Origin: Globodera rostochiensis
Lineage: Eukaryota; Nematoda; Chromadorea; Rhabditida; Heteroderidae
Length of the DNA: 64,000 nucleotides
Direction of reading: 5' to 3'
Assembly: GCA_018350325.1 (NCBI GenBank)
Contig: JAEVLN010000020.1
Coordinates: forward strand, 527,796 to 591,795
In this document: positions 45,767 through 54,250 of the stretch, in pieces
Position numbering within the stretch: the first letter of the stretch is position 1
How the letters are laid out: each line of letters opens with the position of its first letter
The notes under the pieces: model-generated
Database searches by the model: none
Seen by the model: only the letters and a program-made list of their open reading frames with translations
What the model was told of the DNA's origin: nothing
Translations under genes and position numbers: made by a program

Positions 45767-46257
45767 TCATCACATAATGAATAGCATATGTTAAATTAAC
45801 ATTAATTTAAATACTCCTATATTTTATAGTTTATGTTATAATAAATTATTTTAATGTTATATAATTTAATATCAATTTTTAAACACATTTAAAAATATTT
45901 ATTTGACAAAAATAAATCCTTAACCACGCTTCGAGTTGTGGTTAAGAACTCTTAAGAAAAAATAAACCATGGTTAGATGAGCATAGAATTTTTGGTAAAC
46001 CACGGTTAACATTCCTTTAACCATGGTTAAGAAGGGAACAAACCGCGGTTAACGGAACCACGGTTAAGCCTTAACCGTGGTTAACAATGAGAAGACGAGC
46101 ATAAGGAAGGATCAAACCGTGGTTAACGGAACCATGGTTAAGCCTTAACCACGGTTAACAATGAAATGATGAGCATAATGTTTTGAAATTATTAACCGTG
46201 GTTTACGTCGTTAACCACGGTTTAGCGCTTAACCACGAGACGAGCATGAGGCCCCTG

Positions 46258-46570
46258 ATGTTTCTGTCCATTTTATTTGCCTACAAATTACGCAAAGCTT
46301 GCTCTACAAACCGTACCTCATTTACATGGTAAACATTATTAATTATCGTTTATAAAAATAATTTAATTTAATTAATATTTAAAATTAAATATGGGTTTTT
46401 GGACACCTATAAAAGGCTCCCTTTTAAATAACAGTTTTCAAATAAATTACAGGGTGATCGTCGACTCCCAATCGTTGCTTGACGAACAGTGGCGAAAGGA
46501 ATATCCGGGCAAAGCAATGGCCGATTCTGGTCATAATTTAAACACAATTTTTTTTTGCATATTAAATTAA
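46258..46570 (+). CDS. Exon-like coding remnant next to Harbinger 1 (two exons)
   Basis: ATG 46,258 starts MFLSILFAYKLRKACSTNRT to a donor at 46,329 (TG|GTAAAC). The acceptor at 46,451-52 continues as WVIVDSQSLLDEQWRKEYPG..MADSGHN to a TAA at 46,568. Splice sites and frame agree in this copy. Copy 2 (55,151 onward) has one extra base in exon 1 and so is shifted. The Harbinger element sits directly before the ATG (its CTG duplication ends at 46,257). Protein family unknown; possibly the middle of a larger gene. Confidence 0.3.
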
Positions 46571-47397
46571 TTTTGGTTGAAAATCTCTCAACAAATTGAG
46601 TCATAAATTAAGCTTTCTCGTCGGTGCTTATCGGCACGGCACCGCCGACCAACCCCCCCCCCCCCCTAAAAGCAAAGCAGAATTCACAAAAATTGTTTTT
46701 TTCTCGGTTGAAAATATACAAAAGTATTTTATTAATTGAAAACTAAAATATATTTTTTTATTTTCTATGAATAATATTTTTGAAAAAATTTCCAGTATTT
46801 CTCCTTTAAAAAATTTCGGTTTCGGATTCCGGAAAAATTTTTGGAATTACGTGAATCGGATTTGAAATCGTTTCCCGCGGATTCGGAATTTGGATTGTGA
46901 TTTTGGTTAAAATTTATTTGAGCATTTCCTGGACTTGTGTGTGCCCATGGAAATCAACCGGTCTGTCCTTAAAATTTGTTTTTGCCTGATCAAAGCCTCC
47001 TGTATAAAGGGCAGATTTATTTGTTCAACGATTTCATCGGTCAAAGAAATTTCTCTATATTTTTTTTTGTCATCGTTCAACCATTGGTGTGAGTACCGCG
47101 CTGTTATTGTGTTGGTTAAAATCGATAATACTCATTGGTCAGTAGGAGGAGAGAGATAGAGAAGGAACGAGCGTACGATCGCCAGAGAGCATAAGACACA
47201 TTTCGAAATGGTCAACAATGTTCCTTTTTCAGTTGCTTTCCTGTGCGATTTTAGTCATTTGACCCTTTTTTCTGGCTTCTTTTGTGTTTGTTATGTGTAG
47301 GGCGGCGAGTTATATGGGAAATCCATATTTTTGCGCACTTGAAACGGCTTCTAAATGCCATAAATAGTATTTTTAGCTTTGGTTGGAGCTTCTAGAG
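46571..47397. other. Duplicated non-coding stretch
   Basis: Contains a GTCGGTGCTTATCGGCAC palindrome-type motif at about 46,617-46,650 and a C run at ~46,652 (shorter in copy 2 at ~55,548). No gene supported. Confidence 0.45.
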
Positions 47398-48473
47398 CAG
47401 GGGTGCTCGTAATTACGAGTTACGAATTACGAATTACTTACTTTTACGGCGTTTTGGCTGTTAAGAATTACGGATTACTTTTTACGAATTTTTTTTGCCT
47501 TTTACGAATTACGGATTACTTTTTACGAATTTTTTTGCCTTTTACGAATTACGGATTACTTTTTACGAATTTTGCAAAAAATTCGTAATTTTTTTTCGTA
47601 ATTTTCTGTTTTTTGGGGCGAGGGAGGGTCGGCGGTGCCGATAGGCGCCGCCGAGAAAATTTTGAATTTTGACTCAATTTGTTAACAGATTTAACGGTAT
47701 TTGTCAAGAAAATTGGGGTCCCACCCAACTCATCCATACCCATCTCATCCATGTCCAACTCATCCATGGAGCAAACTTGCTTCAACCTTAACCGATTTAG
47801 AAAGTATAACGCCATTCGATAGATCTCGAAAAGTTGAGCTAACATCAAGTTAAAGCTTTGCGAATTGTCTAATTGCAAACTTGATGTTAGCTTCAACTCT
47901 TCGAGATCTATCGAATGGCGTTAATACTAGGGTTGAAGCAAGTTATGCTCCATGGAGTTGGACATGGATGAGTTGGGTTTACCCCAGAAAATTGGTCAGG
48001 ATTTTTTAAATTTACAAAACAAAGGGTTCCGCTATGGTTTTTTTAACATTCGGGGGTGTGGCCAGGGTGGCCATAGTACCTTATGTACCAGGTTTTCTGA
48101 TTTTTCAAAAATTTGGAAAAATTCCAAAAATATAAGAAATATTGGCAATTTCACACCGCCGATCCCTCCCATCTGACTGCCGGATTGATGGTTACCGACC
48201 TGAGAACGAAATTGTTGCCCGAAAATCTTAGAAGCTCCTCTTTTGGCACCACAATATCCTACTTTATAATTTTGATTATGATATGAAGTAAATTTTGAGA
48301 TTCGATGTATTAAAAAAAATTTGAAAATTACGAGTTACGAATTACGAATTACTTACTTTTTACGGCGTTTTGGCTGTTACGAATTACGGATTACTTTTTA
48401 CGAATTTTTTTTGCCTTTTACTAATTACGGATTACTTATTACGAATTTTTTTTGATGGTTACGAGCACCCCTG
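47398..48473. mobile_element. 1,076-bp hAT-type element, 8-bp target duplication
   Basis: Termini CAGGGGTGCTCGTAA / TTACGAGCACCCCTG, flanked by TTCTAGAG (47,390-47,397 and 48,474-48,481). Copy 2 has the single TTCTAGAG near 56,308-56,315. The subterminal regions consist of repeated TTACGAATTACGGATTAC units, as expected for hAT transposase-binding arrays. The centre holds a GGTGCCGATAGGCGCCGCC motif (47,635) and a separate foldback (about 47,725-47,975). No transposase frame; non-autonomous. Confidence 0.82.
47725..47975. repeat. Nested ~250-bp foldback inside the hAT element
   Basis: Left arm (CCCAACTCATCCAT...TAACGCCATTCGATAGATCTC...GCTAACATCAAGTT) is mirrored by the right arm (AACTTGATGTTAGCTTCAAC...GAGATCTATCGAATGGCGTTA...ATGGATGAGTTGGG). 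It was probably an independent element nested in the hAT. Confidence 0.65.
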
Positions 48474-49439
48474 TTCTAGAGCCCATTTTATATCCATATT
48501 TTTCCATATTTCGCGATTTTTATCATATTCCATATTTTTCCATATTTTGCCATTTTTCAAAAATTCCTTAACAAACAATAAAAACGAAAAATACACCCTA
48601 AGGAGCGGGCTTTTAAAAACTTTCAAAAATGCACGCCTAAAAATTGACCTTTTCAGGACAAAAATTCTGCCACCAAAAAATGAAAATTTTAAAAGTCTGC
48701 TTATTTTCAAAAAAATTTTCTGAAATCCCTTTAATTTACATATAAAAATTTTCATTTTTATTTTTACTTCAATTAGGTAAATCCTGCCCCTTTTTTGCTA
48801 AATTTGAAAATTTTTTATCCATATTTCGTCCATCGAGATTTTTTATCCATATAAATCGCCGCCCTATTACCTGTATATTTTGAAAAATATTTATATGTAA
48901 AAAAAGGTTTTTAAATCAATTATTGTTAATTTACACACATTTTTTATAACAATTTTTCGCTTAATAGCTCAACAGTCGCGTTCAAACTGCTTAAAACCGT
49001 GTGTGGACATTTCGCCGAGTAAGCCGCAAAATTGGATCAGTCTAAATTTTCCACTATTCGTTGTCTTTTCTGACAATTTTTTGCATTCTTTTGCAGACTT
49101 TTGGTGTCCAGTTTTGGGCTTACTCCGCGAAATGTTATCAATCCTGCCGTTGAAACAGCTCAAATTGGCAAACTTTAAAAAAAAACCCCTCCCCCCACAA
49201 TTATTGTACATATTTTGGCCTAAATGCGCCGTCCCAGGCCTGCTGTTTCTTGACTCGGGGACCAACCCGCGGGGGTTTTAAAACGGGATGTCCCGCCCGT
49301 GTCCGTTTTGTACCCGAGCCCCTTGTCCCCCGCCGGGGCCCGGTAAATTGATCTCCGACAATTTTCGGAAAATTGCTTTCCAATGTGGAAAATTGCTTTG
49401 CGTGAGAAAAAAATAAAAATGGCAAAATTCATCCCAGAC
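48474..49439. other. Duplicated non-coding stretch, partly unique to copy 1
   Basis: Similar to 56,316-57,000. An acceptor-like TTTTGCAG near 49,100 is followed by a short Leu-rich frame (FWCPVLGLLREMLSILPLKQ), but no partner exon was found. 49,203-49,439 is GC-rich and missing from copy 2. Confidence 0.4.
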
Positions 49440-49580
49440 AGGCCTAAGCCTAACAAACCCCAAGCCAGGGTGGGTTAGGCCTAAGCCTAAGCCTAACAAA
49501 CCCCAAACCAAGGTGGGTTAGGCCTAAGCCTAACAAACCCCAAACCAAGGTGGGTTAGGCCTAAGCCTAACGAACCCCAG
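49440..49580. repeat. Telomere-like GCCTAA minisatellite, copy 1
   Basis: Three units of ~44 bp: GGCCTAAGCCTAAGCCTAAC + AAACCCCAA(A/G)CCA.GGTGGGTTA. GCCTAA is the complement of the nematode telomere hexamer TTAGGC. It occurs here two or three at a time, facing a single inverted TTAGGC. Confidence 0.7.
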
Positions 49581-49909
49581 GTCTCTAACTTTTTCACCTG
49601 TTAGTTCTAATTCAGTCCAAAAATATTTTTAAAAATCGGAAATAGTTTAAAAGGTCTAAAAATTGTTTGCTCCTGCATAAACACTCACCGAATGTTATAA
49701 GAAATCATTTACATAATCGGGAGAGCAATTTACCTAGCTCCCCCCCCCCGCCGGGGTTTTCTCTTGTCAATAGCAAAAAGCTTTGGTCCGCGAAAAACTA
49801 TGTACCTGTTTGGTATTCAGATTTTACATTTGCGACATTTAAAAAAAGCGTTTTTATACTTACAATTAGCCGGCAATTAATTGTTTTACATATCATACAA
49901 CATTAACCA

Positions 49910-50408
49910 ATGGGCTTTTGGCAGAGTCTTGTGGAGGTAAAAAAAAAATGAAAAAAACGATGTCAATTAAAATTCCAGATTGTTGAGGAGGCTGTGGAGG
50001 TTGTGAAGGAGGCTATGGAGGTGGTGCCAGCTGTACCGGTGATTTGTGGGGGGAAATAAATTTGTTTTTATATCTCATCTGGCTGTTTTTGACCCGGGGC
50101 CAGTGGTGGGTCGAAACTGTTCGATAACTTCGAGGTTTTTCTTGGTTTTGGGTATCGAATTTTGGGGTCAAGTCCCTAGTCCCGATAAATTTTGCTTAAA
50201 TTATTGTATTAAGCGATTTTTTTTTGCCAATTTTGCAGTAAACAACAAATAATTGCAATAAAAATTCCAGATTATCGGAGGGGTTGTGGGGTTCGTTGGG
50301 GGGGCCGTTTTGTTTGCCCCTGTCGCCGTGGTGGCCGTCCCGGTGGGCACTGTTGCTGGAGTTGTCTATGGCTCAGTGGCCGCCGTTAAAGTTATCCCAG
50401 GCATGTAA
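49910..50408 (+). CDS. Small glycine-zipper membrane protein, copy 1
   Basis: Exons 49910-49936, 49979-50038 and 50271-50408 give 74 residues. The N-terminus MGFWQSLVE joins a Glu/Val amphipathic stretch (IVEEAVEVVKEAMEVVPAVP), then a Gly/Val/Ala-rich hydrophobic segment (IIGGVVGFVGGAVLFAPVAV...VGTVAGVVYGSVAAV) with repeated GxxxG spacing. Both exon-2 and exon-3 acceptors are AATTCCAG and phases are 0. It most likely inserts in or binds membranes; function unknown. A further exon-like frame follows at about 50,632-50,780. It cannot be joined here because a copy-1-specific block (50,409-50,590) lies between. Confidence 0.5.
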
Positions 50409-50631
50409 CAATTAAATTCATGCCTTTTGAAGATTTTGAGGGCGACGCTTGGTTTTTTGAATTGAATTTTTGAAAAGTTGTTTAAATTTGGGTCCCGGAT
50501 TCGGGATTAAGGCTGTTGGTTTCAAACCGAACCGAGACCGGAAACTGGCATTTTTCGGTTTGTTAACTTTTTAAACTCATTGACGTAATGGTCAGTGACA
50601 AAACGATCGGCACCAATCAAATCACCATTTA

Positions 50632-50780
50632 GCCGTTTTGCGCATACCACATCGCGATAATTGAGGCTAGACTGGAGGTGCGGCAACAAATCAACCAGTC
50701 AATTGATGTTGGCCATATTGTGCCGGACGACTTATCCATAATTTTATCCGATGACCATTTTATGCTCTCAAATTTTGTTT
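50632..50780 (+). CDS. Exon-like frame downstream of the glycine-zipper gene
   Basis: After an acceptor CATTTAG: PFCAYHIAIIEARLEVRQQI continuing ...NQSIDVGHIVPDDLSIILSD to a TGA. Codon use looks coding and copy 2 (from ~57,942) is nearly identical. The correct upstream exon and phase are not established. Confidence 0.3.
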
Positions 50781-51414
50781 GACTTGGGCAATTTTCTTTC
50801 ATAAAAAATGTTTTTTTTGCAGCACTTTTTGAAAATGCTTAAAACCTACAAAATTGAATTCAATAAATGCTTTTAAATTTAAAAAGCAAAGAAATTGTTT
50901 AGTTTCAATAATTTTTTCTTCGGCTCAAAATGCCAACGGAAATGAAAACATCTGGAACCTGTTTTTTTTTGCGTTGACTTTGTGAGCGAAGAAGGAAATA
51001 TGAATGTCTTTACGGTAAGTCAGATACAGTAATTTGTTTACCTTTGTAAAAAAATTTTGAACTTTCGATTTTCGATGTTTTTTCTTTTCGATTTGCGATT
51101 TCAAACTTTTTGGTTTTCGACATTTTTGTTAGTTTCGACACAGCCCTGTTTTGACGTGCGGACCGAATCGAGACCGGTCCGAAAACTTCAACTTAACCGA
51201 TTCAGGGGCCTCATGCTCGTCTCGTGGTTTAGTAAACCATGGTTAACGGCTTAACCATGGTTTAGTTAACCGTGGTTAACGGCCGACCTTAACCGCTATG
51301 CTAGTCATTAACCGTGATTAAGCAAACCGTGGTTAACGTAACAGTGAAGTAAACCGTGGTTTATAAAATTATTAATAGCATAATTTTATTATTATAAAAT
51401 AATAATTTAATCAA

Positions 51415-51670
51415 TTAAAAGTTTCGATTAATATAATCATTCCGAATAACTTCCGCACTTTGGGCAATATTTTCATTTGGATTTTCTTGCATGCCATCAC
51501 CCTCCACATCCCCTGCTGCTACAAACGGTGGTAATGGCGCGTGACAATCAATAGCAATGTTGTGAAGCATGCTGCATACCGCAGCAATTTTAGTCAATTT
51601 GACTTAAATAGTTTATTTTCAGCCGCAGATTATAGATAAATACCGGGGCTTAGTCTGCATTTGTACATTA
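51415..51670 (-). pseudogene. Harbinger transposase C-terminal fragment in element 2
   Basis: 51,597 to 51,415 reads KIAAVCSMLHNIAIDCHAPL through GDVEGDGMQENPNENIAQSA to NDYINRNF and a stop: the HARBI1-type C-terminus with LHNIAI. Upstream, 51,670-51,617 gives VQMQTKPRYLSIICG, separated by what looks like a short intron. The catalytic DDE core is deleted. Confidence 0.75.
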
Positions 51671-51685
51671 AGCACCTCCATCGGG

Positions 51686-51910
51686 ACCCCGCATCTGCGT
51701 TTCAAAAAAACCGAACCCAAAAAGCGCAAAATTGACGACATTAATATCAAAAAGGAGGTTGGTGTTGGAGAGGCAAAGGAACTCCATCTCAAAGTGCTCG
51801 AAAAAGAAAGCGCGAAGTTGGATTTGGAAATGGAGAAGCTGAAACTTGAAAGCGAGGTGTTGAAGATGAAGAAGGACAAACACTTGGGCTATAGCATTGA
51901 GGATCTTTGA
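51686..51910 (+). pseudogene. Harbinger Myb-like accessory protein, C-terminal piece, element 2
   Basis: TPHLRFKKTEPKKRKIDDIN, containing a KKRK nuclear-localisation-type patch. A 50-residue Lys/Glu/Leu coiled coil follows (EKESAKLDLEMEKLKLESEV), ending LGYSIEDL and TGA at 51,908. The N-terminal Myb/SANT domain is deleted. In an intact element this ORF and the minus-strand transposase would be transcribed divergently from the centre. Confidence 0.65.
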
Positions 51911-52398
51911 TCATCACATAATGAATAGCATATGTTAAATTAACATTAATTTAAATACTCCTATATTTTATAGTTTATGTTATAATAAATTATTTTAATG
52001 TTATATAATTTAATATCAATTTTTAAACACATTTAAAAATATTTATTTGACAAAAATAAATCCTTAACCACGCTTCGAGTTGTGGTTAAGAACTCTTAAG
52101 AAAAAATAAACCATGGTTAGATGAGCATAGAATTTTTGGTAAACCACGGTTAACATTCCTTTAACCATGGTTAAGAAGGGAACAAACCGCGGTTAACGGA
52201 ACCACGGTTAAGCCTTAACCGTGGTTAACAATGAGAAGACGAGCATAAGGAAGGATCAAACCGTGGTTAACGGAACCATGGTTAAGCCTTAACCACGGTT
52301 AACAATGAGATGATGAGCATAATGTTTTGAAATTATTAACCGTGGTTTACGTCGTTAACCACGGTTTAGCGCTTAACCACGAGACGAGCATGAGGCCC

Positions 52399-53233
52399 CA
52401 GGCATAGTTATAGCCATTCGAAGGGGAACCCTTTCCCACCGATTGTTTTTTATTCACACCCCGCCGCCATTGCACCTTAAAAAAAGTTGCAAAAACTTTC
52501 ACATTTTAATATTTACTAAAAGGGTGGGTGCAAATTGGAAAAACAAAACCCATCCATTTCCCCCCAGGCGACGATGGCCTTCAAATTCGTTTGACCTTCA
52601 GTTGCGTCAGCCGTGGGGGGGGGGGGGGCGTCTCTCTGTACTCACTGAAATGTGGAGTTTGGAGCATTTTTGAATAGATCGATATTTTGATTGTTAAAAC
52701 AAATTCCATTTTTCGACATTCTTTACTATCTAACTCAAACAAAATTTGTATTAACAGTATAAATTTTGTATTAAATGATAGAGCATTTTGTTTCCGAGCT
52801 CTGTGCAAAAAAAAAGGAAAATCTGCACATTTAAAAAAATTCCCCACATATGAAGTGCCGTGCCCAGTGTTTTCGACAGTGATTCCGAATAAATCGAATT
52901 TTCAACTTCTAAATACTTTTCGCGCCTCAGTGATCGATCACTTCATTCATTTCCCCTCTCTGGTGTTCGGATAGGGCTGTCGCCCCGCGGAAAGGCTTTG
53001 CCCTCAAGCAGGGGAAGTGCCAATGCCAACATTAAAATGGGGCGGGCACAAAGCGTTTTTTTGAATTTATTAGGCAAAGTTAATTTAATTATGTATTTAA
53101 TGTTAATTAATTTGTTTAATTATAAAATAAAAAAATAAATGTTAATTATTAAATAATATGAAATTTATTTCTTTTATATAAACCAATATAAAATTTAAAA
53201 TTAATTGAACTTAACACGATTTTTGTATTTCAT
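52399..53233. other. End of duplication copy 1 and start of copy 2; non-coding
   Basis: Contains a long G run (~52,614-52,627; longer in copy 2 at ~58,695-58,712) and the tandem junction at 52,919/52,920. No gene supported. Confidence 0.45.
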
Positions 53234-53815
53234 CCGAATCCAGACCGGTCTGAATCCAGACCAAGCCCAAAAAATCATAACGACAAAACCATTTGCGGCA
53301 GACTGAGTCATGTTAGGACACCCAAAAACTGGTGGATTTTAAAGCTTTTTAAAACGTTAATTTTTGCCGTGATTTTTCAAAGCAGGTTTTCAGTGTGTTT
53401 ACCGAAAAGTGGTATCCAAAAGATGTTTTGAATAATGGCATAGATTCCTTACTATTGGCCATTTTGTTTTGGCGTGCGGACCGAATCCAGACCGGTCCGA
53501 ATAGAGACCGGGGCAATAACTGAATTCAAATTAACCAATTCAGGCATTATTTTAGCCATTCGAAAGCTCATGATGAGACGAAGCTATAGTTAAGCTAAAG
53601 TTTTGCGATTGGAGCAAGTTTTAATAAAGTTATGGCCAAAAAACTTCAAATATTTTTGAATTAAGTTTTTTGCCCATAACTTTATTAAAACTTGCTCCAA
53701 TCGCAAAACTTTACCTTAATGTTAGCTTCATCTCGACAAGAGCTTTCGAATAGTTTTCAAATTGTCTGAATCGGTTAAGTTTAAAGTGTCATTGTTCGGA
53801 CCGGTCTGGATTCGG
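53234..53815. mobile_element. Foldback element, copy 2
   Basis: Duplicate of 42,203-42,803. Partial relatives (GAATCGAGACCGGTCCGAA) also lie at about 51,165-51,205 and 58,441-58,480. Confidence 0.65.
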
Positions 53816-53970
53816 TTCTGTAGCCCTAAATACTCAAATACTGAAAAAACCGCTTCCGGGCCTGGGTTTTACCGGATTATCTCGAAAAATCTCAATTTTG
53901 AAAAGTCGGGTCCGAGTCCGCCGTTTAATCAGCGTTTTTAGTCGCATCATTTTGCAAACAACGACATATT

Positions 53971-54250
53971 CTTCAATGAATGGGAATATGACGACGGAGT
54001 GAATAAGAAGTGTACGGTAGATCACCCCTCGGGGGTTCTCTCTCTTCCACCCGACTCAACCAAATCCCCTGATAGTGAGAGCTAATTGGGTGGTCAAATT
54101 ACCTCCGATCGATTTGATTTTTGCGCACCAAAATTTGGCAAATCATACTGCTCAATTTGAGCAACACTGGAGGGGCTATCATCGAAGGAACGTCCGTCCC
54201 TTAATGAAATTGCAAAAAAAAAGAAAAGCAAATTGCGCAAAATTCAATAA
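53971..54250 (+). pseudogene. Same gene exon, copy 2, frameshifted
   Basis: Uninterrupted homologue: FFNEWEYDDGVNKKCTVDH, a frameshift in a CT-rich stretch near 54,040, RANWVVKLPPIDLIFAHQN, a second frameshift near 54,168, then LEGLSSKERPSLNEIAKKKK and a stop at 54,248. It lacks both transposons seen in copy 1. Confidence 0.5.

Larger units (their letters stand above)
45013..46254. mobile_element. Harbinger-like DNA transposon 1 (1,242 bp, internally deleted)
   Basis: Perfect inverted ends GGGCCTCATGCTCGTCTCG..., with target duplication CTG (45,010-12 and 46,255-57) and the empty site CTG at 55,148-55,150 in copy 2. CWG 3-bp duplications are typical of PIF/Harbinger. It carries transposase fragments on minus and the end of a Myb-like accessory ORF on plus. 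Both subterminal regions are packed with palindromic TTAACCGTGGTTAA-type motifs (about 45,030-45,175 and 45,920-46,240). Non-autonomous. Confidence 0.85.
51206..52398. mobile_element. Harbinger-like DNA transposon 2 (1,193 bp, internally deleted)
   Basis: Same inverted ends as element 1 (GGGCCTCATGCTCGTCTCG), target duplication CAG (51,203-05 and 52,399-401), and the empty site CAG at 58,481-58,483 in copy 2. The internal deletion differs from element 1: element 2 keeps more of the Myb-like ORF and less of the transposase. They are thus two separate deletion derivatives of one family. Confidence 0.87.
41987..52919 (+). repeat. Tandem segmental duplication, copy 1 (TE-rich)
   Basis: Collinear with 52,920-59,030 over its whole length at roughly 95% identity by eye. 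It differs by five precise transposon insertions, several block indels (for example 42,815-43,275, 49,203-49,485 and 50,409-50,590 only here) and small changes. The junction CTTTT|CGCGCCTCAG at 52,919 compares with CTTTTTAGACC at the end of copy 2, which proves head-to-tail arrangement. Confidence 0.85.

Noticed and set aside
49440..49580. A chromosome end at the GCCTAA repeats
   Set aside because: Only a few units, interrupted and flanked on both sides by long unique and duplicated sequence.
45473..51883. Minus-strand frames beginning MFVLLHLQH at 45,739 and 51,883
   Set aside because: These are the antisense of the Myb-like coiled-coil ORF; in element 1 only the part below 45,600 is genuine transposase.
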